From Onstottus_B arcticum (lineage in GTDB: Bacteria; Acidobacteriota; Blastocatellia; UBA7656), in NCBI GenBank assembly GCA_038040485.1, contig JBBPIE010000058.1, forward strand, positions 1 through 23,300: 23,300 bases of DNA, given 5' to 3'. The notes beneath the pieces are model-generated. The model saw only the letters and a program-made list of their open reading frames with translations, was not told where the DNA came from and did not search any database. Made by a program: the position numbers and the translations under genes. Positions 14,620 to 22,250 of the stretch are shown one piece after another (within the stretch, counting starts at the first letter, position 1; each line of letters begins with the position of its first letter).

Positions 14620-15762
14620 ATGGACTACACGCTGACTGAAGAACAAGAACAACTCAGGCGACTGGTGGAAGAGTTCGTAGCTCGCGAGGTAAAGCCTTAT
14701 TGGGAGAAACACGGCTACGAAGAATTTCCGTGGCCGCTGTTTCGCAAGCTCGGCGAGATAGGACTTGCCGCGATCCCGTTCCCCACGGAATATGGCGGCG
14801 GCGGGCTCGACTACTCGAGCTACGCGCTCGTGCTCGAAGAACTTTCACACCTGGGCAGCCATCTCGGCAGTGTGCTTTCAGTTCATGGCTTGCCGCAGTT
14901 GATCATCAATCACTTCGGAACCGACGCTCAGAAGCGCAAGTATCTCCCGCCGATGTCGCGAGCCGAGCTGCTCGGCGCGTTTGCGTTGACCGAGCCTCAC
15001 GCTGGTTCAGACGCGGCGAACATCAACACTCGCGCCGAGCTGAAGGGTGATAAATACATCATACGTGGTCAGAAGATCTGGATCACTCACGGCGGCGAAG
15101 CTGACGTGTACATAGTCATGGCCGTGACCGAGAAGGGCAAAGGCGCGAAGGGCGTCAGCTCGTTCATAGTCGAAAAAGGCGCGCCGGGGCTGGCCTTCGG
15201 CAAACGCGAGCGGCCAATGGGGTTGCCGCATCACACCCGCGAAGTGTTTTTCGAAGACTGCGAGATCCCGCGCGAGAACCTGATCGGCAGGGAAGGCGAA
15301 GGATTCAAGGTTGCGATGACCGCGCTCGACTCGGGACGTATCACCGTGGCTGCGACTTCGATTGGAACCGCGCAGCAAGCCTTCGATCATGCGTTGCGCT
15401 ACTCGACCGAACGTAGAGCGTTTGGCCAGGCGATCGGCGACTTTCAAGGTATCCAGTTCATGCTCGCGGATATGGCCGCATCGATCGAAGCGGCCCGCCT
15501 GGTGATGCGAAAGGCCGCGTGGCTGCGCGATCACCGCTTGCCGTTCAACATCGAAGCTTCGATGGCCAAGCTGCTTGCGACCGACTGTTCGATGAAGGTC
15601 ACGACCGACGCAGTTCAGATCTACGGCGGCTACGGCACAAGCGAAGACTATCCGGTTCAAGCTCTGATGCGCGAAGCGAAGATCGGCCAGATCGTTGAAG
15701 GCACGAATCAGATTCAGCGGATGATCATCGCTCGCGAGTTGCTAAAGAAGTTGAGGCAGTAG
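14620..15762 (+). CDS. Acyl-CoA dehydrogenase
   Basis: FAD enzyme that introduces a double bond at C2-C3 of an acyl-CoA. The ATG at 14620 has GGGAG close upstream; a GTG 13 codons earlier is in frame but has no SD. The product has 380 residues, the normal size. The N-terminal helical domain starts with DYTLTEEQEQLRRLVEEF. The two family signatures are present: GAFALTEPHAGSDA and QIYGGYGTSEDYPVQALMREAKI. The catalytic base is probably Glu360 in IVEGTNQIQ, the position used in short- and branched-chain enzymes. FAD contacts are suggested by KIWITHGGEAD and RRAFGQAIGDFQGIQF. It lies between a CoA-transferase and a secreted hydrolase. A role in fatty acid or branched acid breakdown is likely; the exact substrate is unknown. 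Confidence 0.94.
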   Translation: MDYTLTEEQEQLRRLVEEFVAREVKPYWEKHGYEEFPWPLFRKLGEIGLAAIPFPTEYGGGGLDYSSYALVLEELSHLGSHLGSVLSVHGLPQLIINHFGTDAQKRKYLPPMSRAELLGAFALTEPHAGSDAANINTRAELKGDKYIIRGQKIWITHGGEADVYIVMAVTEKGKGAKGVSSFIVEKGAPGLAFGKRERPMGLPHHTREVFFEDCEIPRENLIGREGEGFKVAMTALDSGRITVAATSIGTAQQAFDHALRYSTERRAFGQAIGDFQGIQFMLADMAASIEAARLVMRKAAWLRDHRLPFNIEASMAKLLATDCSMKVTTDAVQIYGGYGTSEDYPVQALMREAKIGQIVEGTNQIQRMIIARELLKKLRQ

Positions 15763-15794
15763 ACACAATGTCTCACTTTCAGGAGGCGCATAGC

Positions 15795-16736
15795 TTGAAG
15801 ACCTGGGAGCGCGGGCGTCTCGCCCGCATTCGATCAATCTTGTTCGCGTCCGTTCTCACGCTGATCGTCGTGGCACTGTTTGCTCCGCCGCAAAACGGCT
15901 CAACCGGCCAGGCTCAGTACACCAAAGCTACACCCGAGTGGAATCAGCCGGTCAAACCCTTTCGCATCATCGGGAACATCTACTACGTCGGAGCTTCAGA
16001 GGTCAGCTCATTTCTGATCACGACTCCGGGCGGCCACATACTTCTGGACAGCGGCTTCGCCGAGACGGTCCCTCTGATAGTGGAAGGAGTAAAGCAACTC
16101 GGATTCAAGTTCGAGGACGTCAAGATCCTGATCAACAGCCACGCTCACTACGATCATGCGGCAGGCTTAGCTGAGATCAAGCGGCTGACCGGTGCTCAAC
16201 TCATGCTGAGCGAGGCAGATGCCGGTCTGGTTGCGAATGGCGGGAAAGGCGATTTTCAGTGGGGCGACACGTTTACGTACGAGCCGGCTAAGGCTGACCG
16301 CATTCTTCAAGACAAGGAGCGAGTGGAACTCGGCGGAGTGACGATGACCGCGCGGCTGACTCCAGGTCACACTAAAGGCTGCACGACGTGGCTGATGCAA
16401 GTCAAAGAGGACGGCAGAAGCTACGACGTCGTTTTTGTTGGCAGCACCACCGCGCCGGGCTACAACCTCGTCGATAATCCTAAGTATCCGAACATTGCCA
16501 CCGATTACGAATACACTTTTCGCCTGCTGCGAACGTTTCCGTGCGACGTGTTTTTGGCGCCGCATGGCTCATTCTTCGGCCTCAACGAAAAGGCCCAACG
16601 CTTGGCTCGCGGTGAACGGCCCTCTCCCTTTGTCGACCCCAAGGGCTACCGGGATTTTCTCGATTGGACGGAAAAGGATTTCGTTAACCTACTGCTCTCA
16701 AAGCAGAAGATAGCGATTCCAAAGAAGAATCCGTGA
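15795..16736 (+). CDS. Subclass B3 metallo-beta-lactamase-like secreted hydrolase
   Basis: Zinc hydrolase of the metallo-beta-lactamase superfamily. The best start is a TTG at 15795 with a perfect AGGAGG eight bases upstream, giving 313 residues; an ATG at 15768 in the same frame has a weaker SD. The N-terminus is a signal peptide: basic n-region (KTWERGRLARIR), hydrophobic core (SILFASVLTLIVVALFA) and a cut probably before the QAQYTKATPEW region. With this start the metal ligands fall at H116, H118, D120 and H121 (SHAHYDH), H192 (TPGHTKG) and H257 (APHGSFF). Segments VGASEVSSFLITTPGGHILLDSG (split by sense), GSTTAPGYNLVDNPKYPNI and LLRTFPCDVFLAPH closely follow B3 enzymes such as L1. It follows the dehydrogenase by 32 bases. 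Beta-lactam hydrolysis is plausible but not proven, since related periplasmic enzymes have other substrates. Confidence 0.88.
   Translation: MKTWERGRLARIRSILFASVLTLIVVALFAPPQNGSTGQAQYTKATPEWNQPVKPFRIIGNIYYVGASEVSSFLITTPGGHILLDSGFAETVPLIVEGVKQLGFKFEDVKILINSHAHYDHAAGLAEIKRLTGAQLMLSEADAGLVANGGKGDFQWGDTFTYEPAKADRILQDKERVELGGVTMTARLTPGHTKGCTTWLMQVKEDGRSYDVVFVGSTTAPGYNLVDNPKYPNIATDYEYTFRLLRTFPCDVFLAPHGSFFGLNEKAQRLARGERPSPFVDPKGYRDFLDWTEKDFVNLLLSKQKIAIPKKNP
15811..15827 (+). repeat. Palindrome inside the signal-peptide coding region
   Basis: GCGGGCG, TCT, CGCCCGC forms a 7-bp stem with a three-base loop in the codons for the basic n-region of the B3-like hydrolase (peptide ERGRLAR). From memory, GC-rich palindromes of this form recur between genes in Acidobacteriota and Planctomycetota, so this may be a dispersed element that became coding. 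It lies 16 bases into the coding sequence and could also affect translation. Confidence 0.45.
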
Positions 16737-16793
16737 AGAAGTGCTTTGTTGCTGGATGCTGGTCAGATCCGCAGTCAATAGTTGCGATGCTTT

Positions 16794-17627
16794 TCACGCG
16801 AATTCGATTTCAACCGGATGCGGAATGATGCCCGCCGCATGCGCTCGCTCAAGAAGAAGAGTGACCGCTGCCCGGCCTCGTTCTCCATAATCGATCGTGT
16901 AGTCGTTAACGTACATTCCAACGAACTCATCTGTCAGCGATTCTTCCATACCGCGTCCGTACTTCATCGAGTGACGGACCGCCGGCTCGCGATGATCGAG
17001 CCCATACTGAATCGACTCGCGCAGCAAGTCCGAAACCTTCGCGATCAGCTCAGGCCCAAGCGATTTCTTTATCGCGTTGCCTCCCAGCGGCAACGGCAAT
17101 CCGGTTTCCACCTTCCACCACTCGCCGAGGTCCGCGATCTTGTTGAAGCCCCGTTTCGCGTAGGTCAACTGGCCTTCGTGGATCAGCAAACCGGCGCCAA
17201 CTTCGCGATTGGCGACCGCGTCCATGATCTTGTCGAACGGAATCACGACGGTTTTTGCTTCCCCGAGGAAGAGCCGCAGCGCAAGGTACGCAGTAGTCAT
17301 CGTGCCGGGGATTGCGATCGTCGTGCGTCGAAGTTCTGGAACGCCCATCGGCTCGCGCGAGATCAGCAGCGGCCCGTAGCCGTCGCCCATTGAAGCCCCG
17401 GACGTCAGCAGCGCGTACTGGTCAAGCACGTAGGCGTAGGCGTGGATCGAAACAGCGGTCACATCCAACTCGGCGTTTATCGCGCGCCGGTTTAGCGTCT
17501 CGATGTCTTCGATGATGTGCTTGAAGCTGAGGCCGTCGGTCTCGATCTTGTCAGCGGCGAGCGCATAAAACATAAACGCGTCGTCGGGGTCAGGGCTGTG
17601 CCCCAGCGTGATTTCTCTTTTTTCCAT
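16794..17627 (-). CDS. mqnD: 1,4-dihydroxy-6-naphthoate synthase MqnD
   Basis: MqnD converts cyclic de-hypoxanthine futalosine to 1,4-dihydroxy-6-naphthoate in the futalosine route to menaquinone. The start is the ATG at 17627 with AGGA five bases upstream; an ATG 22 codons earlier lacks an SD. The 277 residues match the family length. The signature HSPDPDDAFMFYAL lies at 10-23, TAVSIHAYAYVLDQYALLTSGASMGDGYGP (in parts) at about 57-86, TMTTAYLALRL at 109-119, and LLIHEGQLTY at 147-156 with the probable catalytic His150. The C-terminal part has YVNDYTIDYGERGRAAV. The genome therefore probably makes menaquinone by the futalosine path and not by MenFDHCEB, though other mqn genes are not in the window. 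It is convergent with the B3-like hydrolase gene, 57 bases apart, with no clear terminator between them. Confidence 0.95.
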   Translation of the reverse strand: MEKREITLGHSPDPDDAFMFYALAADKIETDGLSFKHIIEDIETLNRRAINAELDVTAVSIHAYAYVLDQYALLTSGASMGDGYGPLLISREPMGVPELRRTTIAIPGTMTTAYLALRLFLGEAKTVVIPFDKIMDAVANREVGAGLLIHEGQLTYAKRGFNKIADLGEWWKVETGLPLPLGGNAIKKSLGPELIAKVSDLLRESIQYGLDHREPAVRHSMKYGRGMEESLTDEFVGMYVNDYTIDYGERGRAAVTLLLERAHAAGIIPHPVEIEFA

Positions 17628-17688
17628 TGAAGTCCTGTCGCGGCCCGCAAACGTTACGGTCAGAAGGTAACCGTTCAACTCTTCGTGG

Positions 17689-17707
17689 CGCAAGCTGCCA
17701 GCTTGCG
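17689..17707. repeat. CGCAAGCT/AGCTTGCG palindrome
   Basis: CGCAAGCT (17689-17696) and AGCTTGCG (17700-17707) form a perfect 8-bp stem around a three-base loop, about 60 bases upstream of mqnD. From memory, this type of palindrome recurs between genes in several GC-rich environmental phyla; I cannot test copy number from one window. Confidence 0.5.
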
Positions 17708-17869
17708 AGGGCGCTCGTCAAGTTTTCGCGCATGGTAGGCCGGCGGTTGCGCGGGCCGGGCGCCTCGGAAACTTGTTCATCGAGAGCTAACGGCTACGCG
17801 GCCGGCTGATGCTGATTGTCCCGTACTATCGACAGGACACCGCGACGCGGTCCTTGGGCCGCGTCAAAA

Positions 17870-17898
17870 GTGACAAACCCAAACCACTCGGCTATCAT
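17870..17898 (+). promoter_or_regulatory. Sigma-70-type promoter for eno-rsgA
   Basis: GTGACA (17870-17875) and TATCAT (17893-17898) are separated by 17 bases; each box differs from consensus at one position. Transcription would start near 17905, leaving a leader of about 55 bases before the enolase ATG at 17960. Confidence 0.6.
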
Positions 17899-17959
17899 TG
17901 CCGCGTTCGAAACGAGCGCCTCAAACGATTGGACTGCGCAACCGGTTAATGGAGCAGGT

Positions 17960-19294
17960 ATGACAATGATCGAGCGCGTAAGCGCACGAGAGATTTTGGA
18001 TTCACGCGGCAATCCCACGGTGGAAGCTGAAGTCACATTGGCCAGTGGGATCATCGGACGCGCCGCCGTGCCGTCTGGCGCCTCGACCGGGGAGAACGAA
18101 GCCCTCGAGATGCGCGACGGCGACAAGCGGCGCTACCAGGGCAAGGGTGTCTTGAAAGCAGTGGCCAACGTTAACGGCCCGATCGCTAAGGCGGTCAGCG
18201 GACGCGACGCTTTGATGCAAGCAGATGTCGATCGCGCGATGCTGGCGGCGGATGGGACTAATAACAAACGCAAGCTCGGAGCGAATGCGATCCTCGCGGT
18301 GTCGCTTGCAACCGCGCGAGCCGCAGCCGACGCGGTCGGCCTTCCGCTCTACGCGTATCTTGGTGGAGTAGGCGCGCGAACGTTGCCGACTCCGCTGATG
18401 AACATACTCAACGGCGGCGCGCACGCCGACAACAATGTGGACTTTCAGGAGTTCATGATCGTGCCTGCCGGCTTTGCAAGCTTCTCGGAAGCGCTGCGAG
18501 CCGGAGTCGAGGTGTTTCACTCGCTCAAGGACGTGTTGAAGAAACGCGCGTACTCGACGTCTGTTGGAGACGAGGGCGGCTTTGCGCCGAACCTGAAGTC
18601 TAACGAAGAAGCCATCGAGTCGATCCTCGAAGCCATTGCACGAGCCGGCTACAAAGCGGGCGAGCAGATCGCGCTTGCGCTCGATCCGGCTTCAAGCGAG
18701 TTCTATGACAGCGGCAGCTACGTTTTCAAGAAGTCTACGGGCGCGCGAAAGAGTTCAGACGAGATGATTGCTTTCTGGGCAAGCTGGGCAAATCAGTATC
18801 CGATTATTTCGATCGAAGACGGGCTCGCTGAATCGGATTGGAAGGGATGGACGAATCTGACAAAAGAGATCGGCGAGAAGGTCCAGCTCGTGGGCGATGA
18901 CTTGTTTGTCACGAACACTGAGTACCTCGCTCGCGGCATGTGCGAGAAGGCCGCCAATTCGATTCTGATCAAGGTAAATCAAATCGGCTCGCTTACCGAG
19001 ACGCTGGAAGCCATCGAGATGGCAAAGACCAACGGCTATACCACGGTTATCTCGCACCGCTCTGGCGAGACCGAAGACACGTTCATCGCGGACCTCGCAG
19101 TTGCGACAAATGCCGGGCAGATCAAGACAGGCTCCGCGAGCCGAACCGACCGCGTGGCCAAGTACAATCAATTGATTCGGATAGAAGAAGAGCTTGGCGA
19201 AGCGGGACGGTTCGCCGGCTTCGGCGCCTTCGCCAACCTCCGAGCGGCCCGGGGTTCTGACAAGCAGCCCGCCAAGGCAGCCGCCAAAAAGTAA
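17960..19294 (+). CDS. eno: Enolase (phosphopyruvate hydratase)
   Basis: Glycolytic and gluconeogenic enzyme that converts 2-phosphoglycerate to phosphoenolpyruvate; in many bacteria it is also part of the RNA degradosome. The start is the ATG at 17960 with GGAG five bases upstream and the typical beginning MIERVSAREILDSRGNPTVE; the open frame further upstream contains the promoter and is not coding. The product has 444 residues. Motifs include VPSGASTGENEALE, KLGANAILAVSLA, LNGGAHADNNVDFQEFM, SVGDEGGFAPN with the catalytic Glu, Mg ligands in ALDPASSEF, SIEDGLAESDW and LVGDDLFVTN, the catalytic Lys in LIKVNQIGSLTET, and SHRSGETEDTFIADLAV. A short basic tail (SDKQPAKAAAKK) extends beyond the usual end. 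rsgA begins five bases after the stop, so the two are probably co-transcribed. Confidence 0.98.
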   Translation: MTMIERVSAREILDSRGNPTVEAEVTLASGIIGRAAVPSGASTGENEALEMRDGDKRRYQGKGVLKAVANVNGPIAKAVSGRDALMQADVDRAMLAADGTNNKRKLGANAILAVSLATARAAADAVGLPLYAYLGGVGARTLPTPLMNILNGGAHADNNVDFQEFMIVPAGFASFSEALRAGVEVFHSLKDVLKKRAYSTSVGDEGGFAPNLKSNEEAIESILEAIARAGYKAGEQIALALDPASSEFYDSGSYVFKKSTGARKSSDEMIAFWASWANQYPIISIEDGLAESDWKGWTNLTKEIGEKVQLVGDDLFVTNTEYLARGMCEKAANSILIKVNQIGSLTETLEAIEMAKTNGYTTVISHRSGETEDTFIADLAVATNAGQIKTGSASRTDRVAKYNQLIRIEEELGEAGRFAGFGAFANLRAARGSDKQPAKAAAKK

Positions 19295-19299
19295 ATCGC

Positions 19300-20370
19300 A
19301 TGCACGACCTGAAGTCACTCGGCTGGAGCGAGTTTTTTGAGCGCGCGTTCGAATCGTATCGCGAACAAGGCCACTCCGCCGGAAGAGTCGCGCTCGAGGA
19401 GCGCGGCGCCTACCGGCTTTACACCGAACAGGGTGAAGTGAGCGCTCGAGTGCGAGGCAAGCTGAGGTACGACAGCAACAGCGCCGCCGATTTTCCGGCC
19501 GTCGGAGATTGGGTCGCCGTCTCGAAGCGCGAGAGGGACGGCGTCGACCAGATTCATGCCGTCTTGCCGCGACGAAGCAAGTTCTCACGCAAGGCCGCCG
19601 GCGCAAACACAGTTGAACAAGTCGTCGCCGCCAATGTCGATACGGTGTTTCTTGTTCAAGGCCTCGATCAGGACTTCAACCTTCGCCGGCTGGAACGCTA
19701 TCTGGTCGCCGCGTTCGAAAGCAACGCCGCCCCGGTTGTTATTCTCAACAAAGCCGATCTCCTCGAAGATGCGGAGATGAGAATCGCCGAAGCCGAGTCA
19801 GTAGCGCCAGGCACTCCCGTTCACGCGATCAGCTCGATCACCGGCCAGGGCTTAAGCGAAATGGATCAGTACGTCCTGCCCGGAGTGACCGTCGCGTTTC
19901 TGGGCTCGTCAGGCGTGGGCAAGTCTACCCTGATAAACCGAATCGTCGGAGAGGAGCTTCAAAAGACCGCGGAGGTTCGCGAGCACGACGGGCGCGGACG
20001 GCACACGACTACGCATCGCGAGCTGATCGTTTTAAAAACCGGTGGGTTGTTGATCGACACACCCGGAATGCGCGAGCTTCAGTTGTGGGATGCCGGCGGC
20101 TCGCTGAACGAAGCGTTCTCGGATGTGCAGTCGATCGCGGCGGCTTGTCATTTCACGGATTGCCAGCATCAGAACGAACCGGGCTGCGCGGTGCGAGAGG
20201 CGCTGGCCGATGGGTCGCTTGACGGTGATCGATATGAGAGCTACGTCAAACTCGAGAAAGAGATTGAGTATTTGGATTCGAGGATGGACGAGCGGTTGAA
20301 CTTGAAACGCAAGGGCCGCGAGAAGAAGATTCACCGCGCGTATCGAACGATCAAGCACCGCCGTATGTGA
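19300..20370 (+). CDS. rsgA: Small ribosomal subunit biogenesis GTPase RsgA
   Basis: Circularly permuted GTPase that checks late maturation of the 30S subunit. The 356-residue product has an OB-fold N-terminus (ARVRGKLRYDS, DFPAVGDWVAVSK), then the GTPase motifs in permuted order: G4 NKAD at 150-153, G5-like AISSITGQGL near 177, G1 GSSGVGKST at 202-210, G2 in GRHTTTH at 234-239 and G3 DTPG at 253-256. The zinc site is C283, C288, H290 and C296 (CHFTDCQHQNEPGC), followed by the C-terminal helical part (YESYVKLEKEIEYL). The basic tail (NLKRKGREKKIHRAYRTIKHR) may contact rRNA. No SD is visible before the ATG at 19300, which lies five bases after the enolase stop, so translation may be coupled. 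Confidence 0.96.
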   Translation: MHDLKSLGWSEFFERAFESYREQGHSAGRVALEERGAYRLYTEQGEVSARVRGKLRYDSNSAADFPAVGDWVAVSKRERDGVDQIHAVLPRRSKFSRKAAGANTVEQVVAANVDTVFLVQGLDQDFNLRRLERYLVAAFESNAAPVVILNKADLLEDAEMRIAEAESVAPGTPVHAISSITGQGLSEMDQYVLPGVTVAFLGSSGVGKSTLINRIVGEELQKTAEVREHDGRGRHTTTHRELIVLKTGGLLIDTPGMRELQLWDAGGSLNEAFSDVQSIAAACHFTDCQHQNEPGCAVREALADGSLDGDRYESYVKLEKEIEYLDSRMDERLNLKRKGREKKIHRAYRTIKHRRM

Positions 20371-20378
20371 TTCTCCGA

Positions 20379-20393
20379 ACCCGCGTAGCGGGT
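20379..20393. repeat. Short hairpin after rsgA
   Basis: ACCCGC, GTA, GCGGGT forms a 6-bp stem with a three-base loop eight bases after the rsgA stop. It lacks a T-tract. The following AGCATGTAGCCCCAGGGC resembles intergenic boilerplate I associate with Acidobacteriota genomes; this is from memory only. Confidence 0.35.
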
Positions 20394-20429
20394 GAAAGCA
20401 TGTAGCCCCAGGGCAAGTAAGCTCAACCC

Positions 20430-21023
20430 ATGGCAACAACACACACGAGCGGCCAGGCAGTCGCGGACGCGCGAGCGCATCGCGTCCTCGACATTGGTTG
20501 TGGCGCTAACAAAACGCCCGGCGCAATCGGGATGGACGTGAACCCGCGCACGGCGGCTGACGTCATTCACGATCTCGACCATCTGCCTTACCCGTTCGCC
20601 ACCGGCGAATTCGACGAGGTGATAGGCCGCCACGTCATCGAGCACGTGCGCGATCCGATGGCAGTGATGTGCGAGATTCACCGCATCACTCGCAATGGCG
20701 GAATCGTCAGGCTTGTAGCGCCGCATTGGACGAATCCCGACTTCGCGACCGACCTCACTCATCGCAACCACTTGAATAGCTATTCGTTTCGAAACCTGAC
20801 CGATGAGCGCGCGGTCTTTCCTTTCTACACCGACGTGAGATTTCGACAGCGGAAAGCGCGCGTGACGGTGTTGAACTTGTGGAAACTCACTGGTCTCGAG
20901 ATCCTGATCAACCTCGATCATCGATGGCCGTCGATGCGATTCATCCGCAAGTTTTGGGAGCAATACCTGAATGCGATCGCGCGTGGGAAAGAAATTCACT
21001 TCGAACTCGAAGTAGTTAAGTAG
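20430..21023 (+). CDS. Class I SAM-dependent methyltransferase, substrate unknown
   Basis: The 197-residue product has a short methyltransferase fold. Motif I is VLDIGCGANKTPG at about 19-31, the acidic residue after strand two is D36 in GMDVNPR, and the post-I/motif IV region is GEFDEVIGRHVIEHVRDP at about 59-76 with the usual His-Glu-His. Motif-like RITRNGGIVRLVAPHW follows at 85-100. The C-terminal part (FYTDVRFRQRKARVTVLNLW, KEIHFELEVVK) resembles Methyltransf_11-type enzymes that act on small molecules or lipid-linked sugars, but no substrate can be assigned. No strong SD precedes the ATG at 20430. It lies 59 bases after rsgA and may belong to the same transcript. It could also start a separate unit with the GTPase gene downstream. 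Confidence 0.85.
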   Translation: MATTHTSGQAVADARAHRVLDIGCGANKTPGAIGMDVNPRTAADVIHDLDHLPYPFATGEFDEVIGRHVIEHVRDPMAVMCEIHRITRNGGIVRLVAPHWTNPDFATDLTHRNHLNSYSFRNLTDERAVFPFYTDVRFRQRKARVTVLNLWKLTGLEILINLDHRWPSMRFIRKFWEQYLNAIARGKEIHFELEVVK

Positions 21024-21091
21024 CTGTGTTCCTGCCTTGTCTCAAGCTCCGCCGCGCCTGTAGTCTTTACGTTTGGCGCGCGATGCCCCGT

Positions 21092-21144
21092 GTCAGTAGC
21101 TCGACCGTCAAAGGAGAGCTCTCCCTCACGGTCGAGCTACTGAC
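21092..21144. repeat. Large perfect inverted repeat with inner palindrome (REP/MITE-like)
   Basis: GTCAGTAGCTCGACCGT (21092-21108) is matched by its exact reverse complement at 21128-21144, a 17-bp stem. The 19-base loop contains the palindrome GGAGAGCTCTCC (21113-21124), so a second small stem can form in the loop. It lies in the 160-base gap between the methyltransferase and the YchF-like gene. There is no T-tract, so it is unlikely to be a simple terminator. The nested structure suggests a dispersed palindromic element. Confidence 0.85.
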
Positions 21145-21183
21145 GCGCAGTTCCTGACTGAGTACAAAAGGCTAACGGAAACA

Positions 21184-22245
21184 ATGAAAGTAGGACTTGT
21201 AGGTTTCGCAGGGTCGGGCAAAACAACGATCTTTAACGCGCTCACAGGGTTGAGCGCTGAAGTGGGCGGCTACGGCGCGCGTGAGAAAGCAAACATCGGC
21301 GTCATAAAAGTGCCGGACCAGCGAGTCGATCGGCTTGGCGATCTCTACAACCCCAAGAAAAAGACCTACGCGGAGATAAGCTTTGTTGACGTAGCCGGCC
21401 CGCCTGCGGAAGCGGCCGAGCACGCACAATCCGGGCTTGATCCGAAACTCGTTCAGCACATGCGCGAGGCCGACGCGCTGGTCCACGTCATTCAGGCCTT
21501 CGAAAACCCGATGATTCTCGAGCCGCCTGACCCGGCGCGAGACATTCGCGCTTTCGACGATGAGTTGATCCTCACTGACCTCGTTCAAATCGAGAACCGG
21601 ATCGCTCGCCTTAAGAAGGAGAAGGACTCGGCTCGCGAAACTGATCTCATGAACCGGTTGAAAACCGCGCTTGAGAATGAGAGCTTGCTGCGGGATCTCG
21701 ATCTTGCGCCTGAGGAGTTGGCGTTGATGGCAGGGTTCCGGTTCCTGAGCTTGAAGCCGCTCCTGGTGCTTGTCAATCAGGGAGAAGAAGCTGCCGGACA
21801 AGAAGTGACGCCAGACGTGCGATCGCTTGCGGAGTCGAAGAAGCTGAGCGTCCTAGCGATGTCGGGCAAGGTCGAGAACGAAATCGCCGAGCTTGCGCCC
21901 GAAGAGCAACGCGAGTTCTTGAAGGACCTGGGCATAGACGAGCCGGCTCGCGACCGTTTCATCCGCGCGGCTTATTCGCTGCTGGATCTGATCAGCTTTT
22001 TGACCTCGGGCGAAGACGAGTGCCGCGCGTGGTCGATCAAACGCGGTACGATCGCGCACCGGGCGGCAGGTGTGATTCATTCCGACATCGAGCGGGGTTT
22101 TATTCGCGCGGAGGTGACGCGCTTCGAGGACTTGATCGAGCTTGGAAGCGAGGCGCGTTGCCGGGAACATGGGAAGCTCAAGCTCGAGGGCAAAGAGTAC
22201 GTCGTGCAAGACGGCGACGTGGTTCACTTCAGGTTCAATGTTTGA
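21184..22245 (+). CDS. Divergent YchF/OLA1-like GTPase with C-terminal TGS domain
   Basis: YchF proteins are Obg-related NTPases that bind ribosomes and can prefer ATP. The 353-residue product ends in a typical YchF TGS domain (about 280-353: ECRAWSIKRGTIAHRAAGVIH, RAEVTRFEDLIELG, KEYVVQDGDVVHFRFNV), and has NxxE as the G4 motif (NQGE, 198-201), as in YchF. But G1 is GFAGSGKTT (7-15) where YchF has the GLPNVGKST form, and after the G3 DVAG (69-72) the usual GLVKGASxGEGLGN-like region is replaced by PPAEAAEHAQSGLDPKLVQ. The following DALVHVIQAFENP is again YchF-like. A coiled-coil insert (LKKEKDSARETDLMNRLKTALENE, in parts) is normal for the family. It may be a paralogue with a distinct role, or the only YchF of this lineage. 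SD is weak before the ATG at 21184. Confidence 0.9.
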   Translation: MKVGLVGFAGSGKTTIFNALTGLSAEVGGYGAREKANIGVIKVPDQRVDRLGDLYNPKKKTYAEISFVDVAGPPAEAAEHAQSGLDPKLVQHMREADALVHVIQAFENPMILEPPDPARDIRAFDDELILTDLVQIENRIARLKKEKDSARETDLMNRLKTALENESLLRDLDLAPEELALMAGFRFLSLKPLLVLVNQGEEAAGQEVTPDVRSLAESKKLSVLAMSGKVENEIAELAPEEQREFLKDLGIDEPARDRFIRAAYSLLDLISFLTSGEDECRAWSIKRGTIAHRAAGVIHSDIERGFIRAEVTRFEDLIELGSEARCREHGKLKLEGKEYVVQDGDVVHFRFNV

Positions 22246-22250
22246 TGATA

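Larger units (their letters stand above)
17628..17959. other. 332-base divergent intergenic region between mqnD and eno
   Basis: No gene is supported. It holds a short palindrome at 17689-17707, a small ACCGCG/CGCGGT stem near 17840-17852, and a good rightward promoter at 17870-17898 for enolase. The mqnD promoter must also lie here, but no convincing boxes were seen on the minus strand. Confidence 0.6.

Noticed and set aside
15795..16736. Glyoxalase II or quorum-quenching lactonase
   Set aside because: The signal peptide, the spacing of ligands and the APGYNLVDNPKYP segment fit subclass B3 metallo-beta-lactamases better.
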